A DNA stretch of 64,000 nucleotides, taken from contig MHAR01000006.1 in assembly GCA_001803045.1 (NCBI GenBank), positions 77,740 to 141,739 on the forward strand, given 5' to 3'. Shown here piece after piece: positions 44,238 through 53,929 of the stretch (the stretch's first letter is position 1; every line of letters begins with the position of its first letter). Both the position numbers and the translations under genes were made by a program. The notes below the pieces were generated by a model, which saw only the letters and a program-made list of their open reading frames with translations, did no database searches and was not told where the DNA came from. Origin of the DNA: Ignavibacteria bacterium RIFOXYB12_FULL_35_14 (GTDB lineage: Bacteria > Bacteroidota > Ignavibacteria > Ignavibacteriales > Ignavibacteriaceae).

Positions 44238-44888
44238 ATGGAAAAGCAAGCACTTAAAGCAAATATCAGAACCGAAATAAGTAAATCTTCTAGAAGCAAT
44301 TTACGCAGAAGCGGAAAAGTTCCCGGAGTTTTTTATTCAAGGGTGAATAAACCAATTCCAATTGAAGTTTCAGAAAAAGCAATCAAACCATTCGTATTTA
44401 CAGCTAAAACTCATCTCATTTCGCTTGAAGTTGAAAATGATAAAAACTATGACTGTGTAGTTAAAGATGTTCAGTTTGACCCTGTAACTGAATCGATCGT
44501 TCATTTCGATTTACTAGGTTTGATTGAAGGTGAGAAATTCCAATTAGAGGTACCGATTCAATATCATGGAACTGCAATTGGTATTAAAGAAGGTGGAATA
44601 GTTCAGCAGGTCTTACATAAATTGGAAATAGAATGCTATCCAAAAGATATTCCTCAATTCCTTTCAATTGATATAACAAACCTAAAATTAGGTGAATCAA
44701 TTCACCCGACTGATCTTACTTTTAAAAATATTTCAATCTTAACTACGCCCGAAACAGTTGTTGTTGCAGTTGTACATCCGAAGGTTGAGAAAGAGCCTGT
44801 AGCTGCTGAAGTTACAGCAGAAGCGCTTGCAGAACCCGAGGTAATTGGTAAGGGCAAAGCAACTGAAGAAGAGGAAGAAAAAGAATAA
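44238..44888 (+). CDS. rplY: Ribosomal protein L25, CTC/TL5 type
   Basis: The product has 216 residues. GGAGC precedes the ATG. The N-terminal half is the 5S-rRNA-binding L25 fold (SSRSNLRRSGKVPGVFYSRV, HFDLLGLIEGEKFQLEVPI). The C-terminal beta domain is the CTC/TL5 extension (HPTDLTFKNISILTTPETVV), followed by an acidic Glu-rich tail. It binds 5S rRNA in the large subunit. The 216-residue size marks the long form rather than the short E. coli form. Confidence 0.93.
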   Translation: MEKQALKANIRTEISKSSRSNLRRSGKVPGVFYSRVNKPIPIEVSEKAIKPFVFTAKTHLISLEVENDKNYDCVVKDVQFDPVTESIVHFDLLGLIEGEKFQLEVPIQYHGTAIGIKEGGIVQQVLHKLEIECYPKDIPQFLSIDITNLKLGESIHPTDLTFKNISILTTPETVVVAVVHPKVEKEPVAAEVTAEALAEPEVIGKGKATEEEEEKE

Positions 44889-44894
44889 TTTTAA

Positions 44895-45494
44895 GTGCGG
44901 TTGATTTTAGGCATTGGTAATCCGAATGATCGGTATCGATACAATAGACACAATGTTGGATTCATGTGCCTTGATTATTTGGCGAATAAATACTCCATTT
45001 CTTTTTTACCCTCCAGAAATGATTATTATCTCGCTGAACATAAAGTTGGGGAGAATTATTTCAGCTTAATCAAACCATCCAACTATGTTAATAATAGTGG
45101 ATTTTCTGCAATGCAAGCTCTTTCAAAGTATAGAGCTTCTATTGACGATCTGCTTGTAATACATGATGATGTCTATTTGACAACGGGAACTTTCCGTGTG
45201 AAATTAACCGGTGGAGATGGTGGACACAAAGGTGTAAGCTCGATTATTTATCACCTATCCTCTGATGATGTTGCACGAATCCGAATTGGAGTAGGTGGCA
45301 AAGAATTCTCGCAAGACAATATAGCAGAATATGTACTTTCTGATTTCTGCAAAGAAGATGAGAGGTTATTGATTGAAGTATTTGAAAATTGCTCAGCATT
45401 AGTTGAGGCATTCATCTGCGGTGGTATAAAACAATTATTGGATGTTAATAGTAAATTAGCTAAGCCGAATAATAATTCAGATATCAATTCATAA
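44895..45494 (+). CDS. pth: Peptidyl-tRNA hydrolase
   Basis: The product has 199 residues from GTG at 44895, six bases after rplY. It carries the conserved start [20 protein letters not shown], in which RHNVG holds the catalytic His, then [34 protein letters not shown], and [13 protein letters not shown]. It releases peptides from peptidyl-tRNAs that drop off the ribosome. One difference from the usual motif is Asp in GNPNDRY, where Gly or Glu is common. Confidence 0.93.
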   Translation: MRLILGIGNPNDRYRYNRHNVGFMCLDYLANKYSISFLPSRNDYYLAEHKVGENYFSLIKPSNYVNNSGFSAMQALSKYRASIDDLLVIHDDVYLTTGTFRVKLTGGDGGHKGVSSIIYHLSSDDVARIRIGVGGKEFSQDNIAEYVLSDFCKEDERLLIEVFENCSALVEAFICGGIKQLLDVNSKLAKPNNNSDINS

Positions 45495-45514
45495 ATGCAA
45501 CATTGGAGAGAAAT

Positions 45515-47713
45515 ATGGACTTAGGTTTTCAAATAATCCCTTTCTTCGGGATACTTGCACTTCTTTACACATTCTGGAAAACCTCATGGATAAATAAACA
45601 GGATGCCGGCACAGAAAAAATGCAAAAGATTGCTCAGCATATTTCCGAAGGTGCAATGGCATTTTTAAAAGCAGAATATAAAGTGCTTGCCATGTTTGTC
45701 CTCTTTGTTGCTTTACTGCTTGCTTACAGTGGTTTAAATGCAGAAAATTCATCACCATTGGTTGGTGTTTCATTTATTATTGGCGCCTTCTGTTCTTCTC
45801 TCGCCGGTTTTATAGGAATGAGAGTAGCAACTAAAGCCAATGTCCGCACAACAAATGCTGCACGAACAGGTCTTGACAAGGCTCTAAAAATTGCTTTTAC
45901 TGGTGGATCGGTTATGGGTATGGGTGTTGTCGGATTAGGTGTTTTAGGACTTGGTACTTTATTCCTTATTTATGGCTCCATGTTTGGGTTAGATTCCCAA
46001 TCTGGAATAGATAAAGTTATTGTAGTTATTACAGGTTTTTCTTTTGGTGCTTCCTCTATTGCTCTATTCGCAAGGGTAGGCGGCGGAATTTATACCAAAG
46101 CCGCCGATGTTGGTGCAGATTTGGTAGGAAAAGTTGAAGCCGGCATCCCGGAAGATCACCCGCTTAACCCTGCCACTATTGCGGATAATGTTGGTGATAA
46201 TGTTGGTGATGTTGCAGGTATGGGTGCCGATCTTTTCGAATCTTATGTTGGTTCAATTGTAGGAACAATGGTCCTTGGGGCATCGTTTTTTATGATTCCT
46301 GATTTTCAAGAAACCACAGCAGGGCTTGGCGCTGTACTTCTTCCTTTGATGATTGCCGGTGTTGGTATTGTTATGTCAATTATCGGTACTTTCTTCGTTC
46401 GAGTAAAAGAAGGAGGCGATCCGCAAAAAGCGTTAAACTTTGGGAATGTTGTGGCAGGCATCCTCATGATTATCGCCTCATGGTTTTTAATAAAATGGCT
46501 GCTTCCTGAATCATGGATTTTTAAGGATCCGCTTTATGCATTTAGCGGAGAAGGAAATTATTATAGCTCCACTAATATTTTCTTTGCCACTGTTATTGGA
46601 ATTATATCGGGTTCTTTAATTGGAATGATTACAGAATATTATACCGGAAGCGGTAAAGCTCCTGTACTAAGCATTGTCCGTCAATCCGTAACAGGAGCGG
46701 CAACAAATATTATTTCAGGCTTAAGTGTTGGGATGTTATCAACAGCATTGCCGGTCCTTGTTCTAGCTACCGCAATTATTTTATCTTTTCATTTTGGTGG
46801 TTTATACGGGATTGCAATTTCAGCAGTTGGAATGCTGTCAATTTTAGGAATACAATTAGCGGTAGATGCTTACGGACCCATTTCAGATAATGCCGGCGGC
46901 ATTGCTGAAATGTCCGAATTGCCGAAAGAAGTTCGATCGAGAACAGATAAATTAGACGCAGTTGGAAATACAACTGCAGCAATCGGAAAAGGATTTGCAA
47001 TTGGTTCGGCAGCACTAACTGCATTAGCACTATTTGGGGCATTCATGGTTTCGGCAAATTTGAAATCAATAGATATTTCAAAAGCCGTGGTAATGTCGGG
47101 TTTGTTAATTGGTTCGATGATTCCATTTTTATTTTCAGCATTAGCTATGCGAGCTGTTGGACGGGCAGCAATGTCTATGATTGAAGAAGTCAGAAGACAA
47201 TTTAATTCTATTCCTGAGCTTAAATCTGCGCTGAATATTATGCGAAAAAATCTGGGTAAAGAATTAAAGGAATGGAGTGCGGAAGATCAACAGACTTTTC
47301 ACGCAGCAGATGGTAAAGCCGAGTATGGAAAATGTGTTGAAATTTCTACTAAATCTGCAATAAAACAAATGGTTATCCCTGGACTTATGGCAGTAGTTCT
47401 TCCTGTTGTAACCGGATTTTTGGGAGGTAAAGAGATGCTTGGCGGATTGATTGCCGGAGTAACCGTTACCGGTGTTCTTATGGCTATTTTCCAGGCAAAT
47501 GCCGGGGGAGCATGGGATAACGCGAAAAAAATGTTTGAAGAAGGAATCGAAGTTAATGGTCAAAAGTACTTCAAGGGATCGGATGCCCACAAAGCTGCTG
47601 TAGTAGGTGATACAGTTGGTGATCCGTTTAAGGATACTTCAGGCCCATCTTTGAATATTCTTTTAAAATTAATAGCGGTCGTTTCGCTTGTAATTGCACC
47701 TTTAATTAAATAA
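45515..47713 (+). CDS. hppA: Membrane-bound ion-translocating pyrophosphatase
   Basis: I start at the ATG at 45515, five bases after GGAGAG; an upstream in-frame TTG would add four residues across that ribosome site. The product has 732 residues and about 16 membrane helices. The pyrophosphate site is [20 protein letters not shown] and [20 protein letters not shown], and the family motif [18 protein letters not shown] follows later. Ala at both positions of the AxxG part (not Lys) marks the K+-dependent class, which includes the Na+-pumping enzymes. It couples PPi hydrolysis to H+ or Na+ export across the inner membrane. The end of the protein has the paired [20 protein letters not shown] loop. 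Confidence 0.94.
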   Translation: MDLGFQIIPFFGILALLYTFWKTSWINKQDAGTEKMQKIAQHISEGAMAFLKAEYKVLAMFVLFVALLLAYSGLNAENSSPLVGVSFIIGAFCSSLAGFIGMRVATKANVRTTNAARTGLDKALKIAFTGGSVMGMGVVGLGVLGLGTLFLIYGSMFGLDSQSGIDKVIVVITGFSFGASSIALFARVGGGIYTKAADVGADLVGKVEAGIPEDHPLNPATIADNVGDNVGDVAGMGADLFESYVGSIVGTMVLGASFFMIPDFQETTAGLGAVLLPLMIAGVGIVMSIIGTFFVRVKEGGDPQKALNFGNVVAGILMIIASWFLIKWLLPESWIFKDPLYAFSGEGNYYSSTNIFFATVIGIISGSLIGMITEYYTGSGKAPVLSIVRQSVTGAATNIISGLSVGMLSTALPVLVLATAIILSFHFGGLYGIAISAVGMLSILGIQLAVDAYGPISDNAGGIAEMSELPKEVRSRTDKLDAVGNTTAAIGKGFAIGSAALTALALFGAFMVSANLKSIDISKAVVMSGLLIGSMIPFLFSALAMRAVGRAAMSMIEEVRRQFNSIPELKSALNIMRKNLGKELKEWSAEDQQTFHAADGKAEYGKCVEISTKSAIKQMVIPGLMAVVLPVVTGFLGGKEMLGGLIAGVTVTGVLMAIFQANAGGAWDNAKKMFEEGIEVNGQKYFKGSDAHKAAVVGDTVGDPFKDTSGPSLNILLKLIAVVSLVIAPLIK

Positions 47714-47785
47714 ATTAGAACGCTTTTAATTAAATATGTTTAACCCTGCTCTCTTATGAGTGCTATATTATCCGAAGGGAAATGA

Positions 47786-48187
47786 ATGAGACAACAGACT
47801 TACGAGAGTGCTGTTTTAATTAATGCATCTCTCGACGATCCTCAGATTGAGGGCGTAGTATCAAAGATTAAAGAAACTATTACTGCTAACGGTGGTGAGA
47901 TTAGGGAGATTGAAAATTGGGGAAGGAGACGATTAGCTTACATGGTTAATAAAAGTAAAATTGGATATTATGCCATCTTCAGATTTGATGCTCCTACCAC
48001 AATAATTTCAAAGTTAGAAAGATTCTGTAATCTTGATGATCATATTCTTAGGTTCATAAATATTAAACTTGATGCTATTGCATTGGAACAAATCGAAAAA
48101 AATAAAGTAGCACCGGTTCAAGTAATTGAAGCAATAATTGAGGCTATTGAACCACCCCTTAAAATTGCCGAACCAGAAGATGAATAA
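47786..48187 (+). CDS. rpsF: Ribosomal protein S6
   Basis: The product has 133 residues. It has the S6 fold with YESAVLINASLDDPQIEGVV, then GGEIREIENWGRRRLAYMVN and the RFCNLDDHILRFINIKLD segment. A C-terminal tail of about 30 residues, rich in Ile, Ala and Glu (VQVIEAIIEAIEPPLKIAEP), ends EDE, a little longer than in many bacteria. It binds the central domain of 16S rRNA with S18. It begins rpsF-ssb-rpsR-rplI, the standard order. A leader of 72 bases separates it from hppA. Confidence 0.94.
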   Translation: MRQQTYESAVLINASLDDPQIEGVVSKIKETITANGGEIREIENWGRRRLAYMVNKSKIGYYAIFRFDAPTTIISKLERFCNLDDHILRFINIKLDAIALEQIEKNKVAPVQVIEAIIEAIEPPLKIAEPEDE

Positions 48188-48234
48188 TTAATTGTTAACA
48201 CAAAAATTTGCGATTAAGTATGGAGGAACAAAAC

Positions 48235-48717
48235 ATGGCTGACTTGAGAATGCCCGAAATAAACTACGTTATAGTTGCGGGAAACCTTACTAAAGATCCG
48301 ATCTTCAGACAAACAACCAACAACACGCCTGTTGCTAATTTTTCAATAGCTTCCAACAGAAAATACAGAGACAGCTCAAACCAATGGCAGGAAGATGTTT
48401 GTTACGTTGGAATTGTCGCTTGGAATAGACTGGCAGAAAGCTGTCGTGAGAGACTGAGAAAAGGTTCAGCTGTATTAGTTGATGGTGAATTACAGAGCAG
48501 AAGCTGGAAATCTGATGACGGACATAACAGAAGTATCGTTGAAATTAAAGCACGAAGAATTCAATTCTTAAATAGAAGATTGAAAGCTGATGGCGAAAAT
48601 GGTCATGTTGTTGAAGCAGAAGAACCCGAAGTTTTTACAGAAGAGGATCACTCAAGTTTTAACAATGACACGTTCGATAAATTTTTATCTAACGAAGAAT
48701 CAAATCTCATTAAATAA
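48235..48717 (+). CDS. ssb: Single-stranded DNA-binding protein
   Basis: I start at the ATG at 48235, eight bases after GGAGGA; the upstream GTG or ATG choices would run through that ribosome site. The product has 160 residues. An OB fold covers residues 1-110 (INYVIVAGNLTKDPIFRQTT, TPVANFSIASNRKYRDSSNQ, CYVGIVAWNRLAESCRERLR, KGSAVLVDGELQSRSWKSDD). The tail is acidic in its middle but ends SNEESNLIK, not in the usual D-D-x-I-P-F tip that recruits partner proteins. It lies between rpsF and rpsR as the housekeeping ssb does. Confidence 0.92.
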   Translation: MADLRMPEINYVIVAGNLTKDPIFRQTTNNTPVANFSIASNRKYRDSSNQWQEDVCYVGIVAWNRLAESCRERLRKGSAVLVDGELQSRSWKSDDGHNRSIVEIKARRIQFLNRRLKADGENGHVVEAEEPEVFTEEDHSSFNNDTFDKFLSNEESNLIK

Positions 48718-48731
48718 CTTATGGTAAGTGA

Positions 48732-48962
48732 ATGAAAAAAGAAATTAGAACAAAAAAAGTTTGCAGGTTCACACAAAATAATATTAAGTACATCGACTTT
48801 AAGGATGTAAAACTTTTACAAAAATTCATCTCGGAACAAGGTAAGATTACTCCTAAAAGAATAACCGGAACTTCATCAAAGTATCAAAGACAATTAAGCT
48901 TAGCAATAAAACGTGCAAGGCATATGGCACTTTTACCATATGTTTCTGAAAGCGCGAGATAA
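48732..48962 (+). CDS. rpsR: Ribosomal protein S18
   Basis: The product has 76 residues. The core is [40 protein letters not shown] and [19 protein letters not shown], typical of S18 (IDYKDV...LxxFISExGKIxPRRxTG). It pairs with S6 on 16S rRNA. It begins 14 bases after ssb and is followed 16 bases later by rplI. Confidence 0.95.
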   Translation: MKKEIRTKKVCRFTQNNIKYIDFKDVKLLQKFISEQGKITPKRITGTSSKYQRQLSLAIKRARHMALLPYVSESAR

Positions 48963-48978
48963 TTATCCAGAGGACTAA

Positions 48979-49422
48979 ATGAAAGTAATATTGAGAAAAG
49001 ATTATGAATCGCTTGGCAAGATTGGCGAGGTTGTGGAAGTAAAACCGGGTTTTGCCCGAAATTTTTTACTTCCTAGAAAAATTGCTTATGCTGCTTTAGC
49101 AGGTAATCTTAAAGCCCTTGAAGAGGAAAAGAAAGTTCATGTAAAAAAAGAACATCAGGAATTAGTCAAATCAGAAAAACTTGCAGGCGAATTAGAAAAA
49201 GTCTCTGTTACTATCCCGGTTCAAGTTGGTGAAGAAGATAAAATTTTTGGCACTGTAACTAACCAGATGATTGCAGATGCATTAACAGAAAAAGGTTACG
49301 AGATAGATAAAAGAAAAATTGAAATCGAAGAACCAATAAAATCCTTAGGTATTTATGGAGTTAATATAAAGCTGCACTCCAAAGTAAATGCTAAAATTAA
49401 AGTTTGGGTTGTTAGAGAATAG
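48979..49422 (+). CDS. rplI: Ribosomal protein L9
   Basis: The product has 147 residues. The N-terminal domain is VILRKDYESLGKIGEVVEVK PGFARNFLLPRKIAYAA, joined by the long central helix (LKALEEEKKVHVKKEHQELV) to the C-terminal domain (GEEDKIFGTVTNQMIADAL). It binds 23S rRNA near the L1 stalk. It is the last gene of the operon and is followed by a strong terminator. Confidence 0.95.
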   Translation: MKVILRKDYESLGKIGEVVEVKPGFARNFLLPRKIAYAALAGNLKALEEEKKVHVKKEHQELVKSEKLAGELEKVSVTIPVQVGEEDKIFGTVTNQMIADALTEKGYEIDKRKIEIEEPIKSLGIYGVNIKLHSKVNAKIKVWVVRE

Positions 49423-49445
49423 TTGTAAGAATTTTAGGCATAAAA

Positions 49446-49470
49446 AAAGGAAAGCTACTCGCTTTCCTTT
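49446..49470 (+). terminator. Terminator after rplI
   Basis: AAAGGAAAGC and GCTTTCCTTT form a perfect 10-bp stem around TACTC, flanked by A residues before and T-rich sequence after. It separates rplI from the convergent rpmB and could serve both strands. Confidence 0.9.
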
Positions 49471-49492
49471 GTTGTTTTAAAGTTGAGGTATT

Positions 49493-49732
49493 CTATCTTG
49501 CTCTAACCTGTTTAGTATTTACCAGCTTAGCGATTTCGGAAGTACCACTTTTTGCAATATTTTTTATAGCTTCAGCTGAAAGTTGAAGTGTGACAAAACG
49601 GTTTAACTCTTGAACCCAGACACGTTTCTTTTGCAAGTTTGGTAAAAATCTTCTCTTAGTCCGATTATGTGCATGCGATACGTTATTACCGTAGGCAGGT
49701 TTTTTCCCTGTTAATTGACATACTCTTGCCAT
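49493..49732 (-). CDS. rpmB: Ribosomal protein L28
   Basis: The product has 79 residues. It starts [20 protein letters not shown] with [20 protein letters not shown] following, as in L28. Only one Cys remains of the zinc-ribbon form, so it is a zinc-free type. It is a lone gene on the minus strand converging with rplI. The 217 bases upstream, up to tsaC, hold only AT-rich promoter-like sequence. Confidence 0.94.
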   Translation of the reverse strand: MARVCQLTGKKPAYGNNVSHAHNRTKRRFLPNLQKKRVWVQELNRFVTLQLSAEAIKNIAKSGTSEIAKLVNTKQVRAR

Positions 49733-49949
49733 TACTTCTCCAATAAATTTATATTTAAAATGAGGTGTAAATATACCAATTTATTCCAACAAAAGAACAA
49801 ATAATTTAAGTTCCATCACTTGAAATTTCTGAAAACAAAAGCAATTTTAATTGAAATTAAAGCCTTTTTTTTGTATTTAGTTTCGAGGGAATTTTTCACC
49901 GGGAATTTTAAGACAGAGTTCAACTAAATATTATAAAGGAATCTTAAAT

Positions 49950-50564
49950 ATGGAATATTATGAACTTCATCCTGATACTCCACAACTAAGGTACGTCAAT
50001 AAAGCTGTAAGAGTATTAAAAGAAGGCGGAATAATAATTTATCCGACAGATACGGTTTATGGAATTGGCTGCGATATTTTCAATAAGGAAGCGTTAGAAA
50101 GAATTTTTACAATTAAGAATGATGGAATTACTAAACTGTTCAGCTTTGTATGCTCTGATTTGAAGGACATAGCCAAATATGCTAAGGTTTCTGATTATGC
50201 ATATCGAACTATGAAACATCTATTGCCAGGGCCATACACTTTTATTTTGCCCGCTGCTAAACAAGTACCTAAAAAACTTTGGACAAAAAGAAAAACTGTG
50301 GGGATTCGAGTTCCTAACCATCCAATAGCATTAAAACTTGTAGCAGAATTAGGAAATCCAATAATCAGCACAAGCACAACAACTCGAAAGGGAACTCTTA
50401 TAATTGATCCGGTTGAAATTAAAAGCATTTTTGAAAACCAGGTTGATCTAATGCTTTCTCAAGGAGGATTAAGCGGAAAACTCTCAAGCATAGTTGATCT
50501 TAGCGGCGAATCTCCTGAAATCATTAGAGAAGGGGCGGGAGACGTTAGCCGTTTTTACAAATGA
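49950..50564 (+). CDS. tsaC: L-threonylcarbamoyladenylate synthase
   Basis: The product has 204 residues and consists only of the YrdC/Sua5 domain. Characteristic segments are EGGIIIYPTDTVYGIGCDIF, KRKTVGIRVPNHPIALKLVA and NPIISTSTTTRKG. The Sua5 C-terminal domain is absent, as in TsaC/YrdC forms. It makes threonylcarbamoyl-AMP from Thr, bicarbonate and ATP for the t6A37 modification of tRNAs. AAGGAA precedes the start. It converges with the SDR gene eight bases away. Confidence 0.9.
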   Translation: MEYYELHPDTPQLRYVNKAVRVLKEGGIIIYPTDTVYGIGCDIFNKEALERIFTIKNDGITKLFSFVCSDLKDIAKYAKVSDYAYRTMKHLLPGPYTFILPAAKQVPKKLWTKRKTVGIRVPNHPIALKLVAELGNPIISTSTTTRKGTLIIDPVEIKSIFENQVDLMLSQGGLSGKLSSIVDLSGESPEIIREGAGDVSRFYK

Positions 50565-50571
50565 ATTTTAT

Positions 50572-51348
50572 TCAAACTTTATTTCTGAAAATATGTGCGG
50601 GTGAAGCTTGAATAATAGGTGTTAAAATTATTTCGTTAATGTTGACATTTTCAGGACGTGTAGCACTGAAGATTACTGCTTCAGCTACATCTTTGGGTGA
50701 TAATGGAGTAACACCCTCATAAACTTTATTTGCGCTATTCTCATCACCCGAAAATCTTACTTTAGCAAACTCGGTTAAAACCATTCCCGGATCAACAGAA
50801 GTAACTTTTATATTTTTATCCAGAACATCAATACGTATTGACTGTGTTAAAGCATTGACGGCAAATTTGGTCGCACAATAAACATTCCCCATCATGTACA
50901 CTTCATGGCCTGCAATTGAACCAATATTTATTATATGCCCTCGTTTTCTTTCAACCATTTTGGGAAGAATAGCTCGTGTTACATACAATAAACCTTTCAC
51001 ATTTGTATCTATCATTTCTTCCCAATGAGTAATATCAGCTTCGTACACTTTACTAAAACCGCGAGCAAGTCCTGCATTATTAAGAAGAATATCGATTTGT
51101 TTCCATTGAGCCGGAAAAGAACCAATTACTTTTTTAACATCACGTAATTTTCTCACATCTAGCTGCGCAATAAATATATTGATGCCATATTTTTTTATTA
51201 ATGATTTTTTAATTTCAGCTAATCTATCAATTCGGCGGGCACACAAAATTAAATTCGCTCCTTTGCTTGCAAATGCTTCTGCACATGCATTCCCAATCCC
51301 TGATGAAGCACCGGTTATCATAACTATTTTATTCTTAAGACTTGCCAT
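50572..51348 (-). CDS. Short-chain dehydrogenase/reductase, YdfG-like
   Basis: The product has 258 residues and is a classical SDR. The NAD(P) loop is TGASSGIG at residues 12-19, NNAG at 90-93, and the catalytic Ser144, Tyr157 and Lys161 lie in GSIAGHEVY and YCATK. Arg38-Arg39 after the second strand suggest NADP(H). The overall sequence resembles YdfG-type 3-hydroxy acid (serine/allothreonine) dehydrogenases, with the ERKRGHIINIGSIAGHEVY segment. The substrate is not certain. Confidence 0.88.
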   Translation of the reverse strand: MASLKNKIVMITGASSGIGNACAEAFASKGANLILCARRIDRLAEIKKSLIKKYGINIFIAQLDVRKLRDVKKVIGSFPAQWKQIDILLNNAGLARGFSKVYEADITHWEEMIDTNVKGLLYVTRAILPKMVERKRGHIINIGSIAGHEVYMMGNVYCATKFAVNALTQSIRIDVLDKNIKVTSVDPGMVLTEFAKVRFSGDENSANKVYEGVTPLSPKDVAEAVIFSATRPENVNINEIILTPIIQASPAHIFRNKV

Positions 51349-51393
51349 TCATAATCCTTGAATTGTGTGAATAAATTTTACAAGTCCAAACTC

Positions 51394-53835
51394 TTATCTT
51401 TCAATCCAGCTAGTTCTTTTTGTCTTGAAGTTAGGAGCAATAACCTCAAATGGATAAGGTTTTGAAACAACCTTGCCCCAGGGATCACTAACTGATTTAC
51501 GTCCGTACCATTTTGCGAACGATACGTTGGAATCATCGCTGATAATAATGATTTCTTTATCGCTTGACTTGATACTTACAATCAAATTAAAACCCGCTTG
51601 ATTATTAGAATTGAAATTTTCCGCCATCACATTAATTGAGTTTCTTCCTCCAACTAAGAAAGATGTAATATCGATAAACTTTATTCTTTTATACTCGGCT
51701 AATAAAGAGAGGCTGCGTCTTGCATAAACTTTATCCACAAATTTTCCATTTATGAAAAGCTGTACATAGGAATCGCCCAATAATTGTAAATATGCTTCCT
51801 TTGGTTTGCTGTTTAATTCAAATGAGGTTGTAAATTCGGCTTTTGATGGATAAGCAGGTTCATTATCCTTTAAGTAAATCCATTTACTTTCAAGCAATGG
51901 GTCAAAATTAATTAAATTTTGAGAAAGTAGATTTTCTTTGATTTCTTGAAAGTATGAAATTAACCGATCGAATTTATCTTCAATCATATTCAAATTTGCT
52001 TCTTTATAATATCTCAACCATAGTCTGCGGTATTCTTGTTTAAGTAAAATTAGTTGTTTAAGATTATCATCAATCATGGTGGATAGATCGTTCAAATTAG
52101 GTACAGATTTGCCGCTCGAAACATCCCTAAGATGAAATTGTGTCTCTAATTTCAGCTTGTACCAATTATTCAGTTCTAAAATGTACTGCAATAATTCAAA
52201 TTGGTCAGAATTTTTTCGCACCGTCGATTTCAAATTTTCCAAATCCTCTTTAATTTTGGGAAGAGTAAAATCATTCCAAGAAATTCTTCCTGCTTTAGAT
52301 AATTTAGGTTCCCACCAAACAGGCTCCTTAAATTTAAGCAGAGGATGGCGCCAGACTTCGTGCCAAATGATTTGATTGAGGGGATTACTTAATGTTTCAT
52401 AAATTTGAGATAATCTATTATCATCGGTTCCAAAGAAATCATAAAAATAATCATTAGTGAATTTGCTTAAATCGCCTTGGCTATAATTCCATGAACATTG
52501 AGCAGACCAAGCGTAGTTGTAAAGAATAAATTCCTTGAAAGTCTCTGCTCCATAATCGCCCCAGTTTGAGTTTATCATTCCCAGTGATTCATTTTCCAGC
52601 CCGGATTTAATAATGTATTTAATGTTTGGAAGTGAAATTATGTTTACTGGAAAAGTTGATACAAAATTCCATGCTGCTGGTGAAACTAAGTAGTTAAACC
52701 CTGCATCTCGAATTATTTTTGTAGAAGGATAATCATTTTCCGCTCCATAATGCCAATCAACAATTATAATGTCTTTAGGAATTAATGTAAGAATTTCGGG
52801 ATGATCCAGAAGGATATCGCCATACATCATCACTTTTTTATTGTACTTCTTACAGATATTGTAAACCTTTTTGTAATGGTTCGCATGAACAACCGCAATG
52901 TTAGTTTCATCCATAAGTTTTTTACTTTTGCCCAAACCAACATCCCAGCTTTCATCGGCGCCCATGTGGAAATACTCGGAGGGGAAGAGTGCGAAAACTT
53001 CTTTTAGTAAATTTTCAAGAAAAACATACGTTGAGTCATTTGAAACATTAAGAGAAGCCGCTCCGGGAAATTCAGCATACTTTAAAAATTCTTCCTGAGA
53101 AAGAATATTTTCATAATGACCGAGAGTCTGAAAGATTGGAATCACCTCAACAAAATTTTTCTTTGCAAAATCTATAATCTCCTTTACTTCACTTTTTGTT
53201 AAAGCTCCACGGTCTTTGCCAATTGTAGGATATTTTTCAAACACGAGCATATCTTCCATGTAAGGCATGTAAGTGTTCATCTTATATCTGGCGATGTGAG
53301 TAATTATTTTCTTGAAGTTTTCGAGATTAGAAACCTGTCCTCTGCTAATGTCGTCCGAAATTCCCCGTATTTTCATATCAGGCCAATCAATTATTTCAAT
53401 GGCAGGAAGCTTTCCTTCTGCTTTTTCTAGCATTTGAACTAAGCTCATTGCGGCGTAGTAAATTCCTTTGGGGGTATTAGCTTTGAGTTCAATTTTATTG
53501 TTTGATATTCTTAGCAAGTAACCTTCATCGCACAAATTATTAATGATATGATCTTGTTCTTCGAGTCCGATATAACTTATTTGAATGTCGCCATCGCCTG
53601 CAATACGTGAGTTAATATCGTGAAAATCTTTGAATGTTTTTTGAATCAATTCAATGCTATAGGTATTATCTTCTTTTGAGGCTAGAACTGAAATAATCAA
53701 ATTATCTTTTAGTAGAAATTCACCGTCTAATGATTTTACTAATTTGGGAGTGGGTACAATTGGGATTTTCATTGTTTGATCGCTTAGAATATTGGTGAGT
53801 ATTAAGGAAAGAAAGATTATAAATAGATTCTTCAT
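51394..53835 (-). CDS. Secreted GH20 beta-N-acetylhexosaminidase-like enzyme
   Basis: The product has 813 residues and a signal peptide of about 18. Residues 25-150 form the alpha/beta domain that precedes GH20 catalytic domains (YLLRISNNKIELKANTPKGI, YYAAMSLVQML). The TIM barrel follows (MKIRGISDDISRGQV) with the catalytic Asp294-Glu295 in YFHMGADESWDVG. The C-terminal 180 residues look like a sugar-binding jelly roll (SYVQLFINGKFVDKVYARRS). It should remove terminal GlcNAc or GalNAc by substrate-assisted catalysis in the periplasm or outside the cell. The substrate is not known. It has no T9SS domain. Its leader contains copy A of the long non-coding repeat. Confidence 0.85.
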   Translation of the reverse strand: MKNLFIIFLSLILTNILSDQTMKIPIVPTPKLVKSLDGEFLLKDNLIISVLASKEDNTYSIELIQKTFKDFHDINSRIAGDGDIQISYIGLEEQDHIINNLCDEGYLLRISNNKIELKANTPKGIYYAAMSLVQMLEKAEGKLPAIEIIDWPDMKIRGISDDISRGQVSNLENFKKIITHIARYKMNTYMPYMEDMLVFEKYPTIGKDRGALTKSEVKEIIDFAKKNFVEVIPIFQTLGHYENILSQEEFLKYAEFPGAASLNVSNDSTYVFLENLLKEVFALFPSEYFHMGADESWDVGLGKSKKLMDETNIAVVHANHYKKVYNICKKYNKKVMMYGDILLDHPEILTLIPKDIIIVDWHYGAENDYPSTKIIRDAGFNYLVSPAAWNFVSTFPVNIISLPNIKYIIKSGLENESLGMINSNWGDYGAETFKEFILYNYAWSAQCSWNYSQGDLSKFTNDYFYDFFGTDDNRLSQIYETLSNPLNQIIWHEVWRHPLLKFKEPVWWEPKLSKAGRISWNDFTLPKIKEDLENLKSTVRKNSDQFELLQYILELNNWYKLKLETQFHLRDVSSGKSVPNLNDLSTMIDDNLKQLILLKQEYRRLWLRYYKEANLNMIEDKFDRLISYFQEIKENLLSQNLINFDPLLESKWIYLKDNEPAYPSKAEFTTSFELNSKPKEAYLQLLGDSYVQLFINGKFVDKVYARRSLSLLAEYKRIKFIDITSFLVGGRNSINVMAENFNSNNQAGFNLIVSIKSSDKEIIIISDDSNVSFAKWYGRKSVSDPWGKVVSKPYPFEVIAPNFKTKRTSWIER

Positions 53836-53929
53836 GGCACATCCAGTTTAAGAGAAATAGAATTTATTTTGATGATTAAATTAAAAATAATTTTCTAAAA
53901 ACTTAAAACAATTTTAAAGAATCGTACCT

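Noticed and set aside
47714-47785. S6:S18-type autoregulatory leader before rpsF
   Set aside because: A CCG sits near the start, but I could not draw the required bulged stem with confidence in this short leader.
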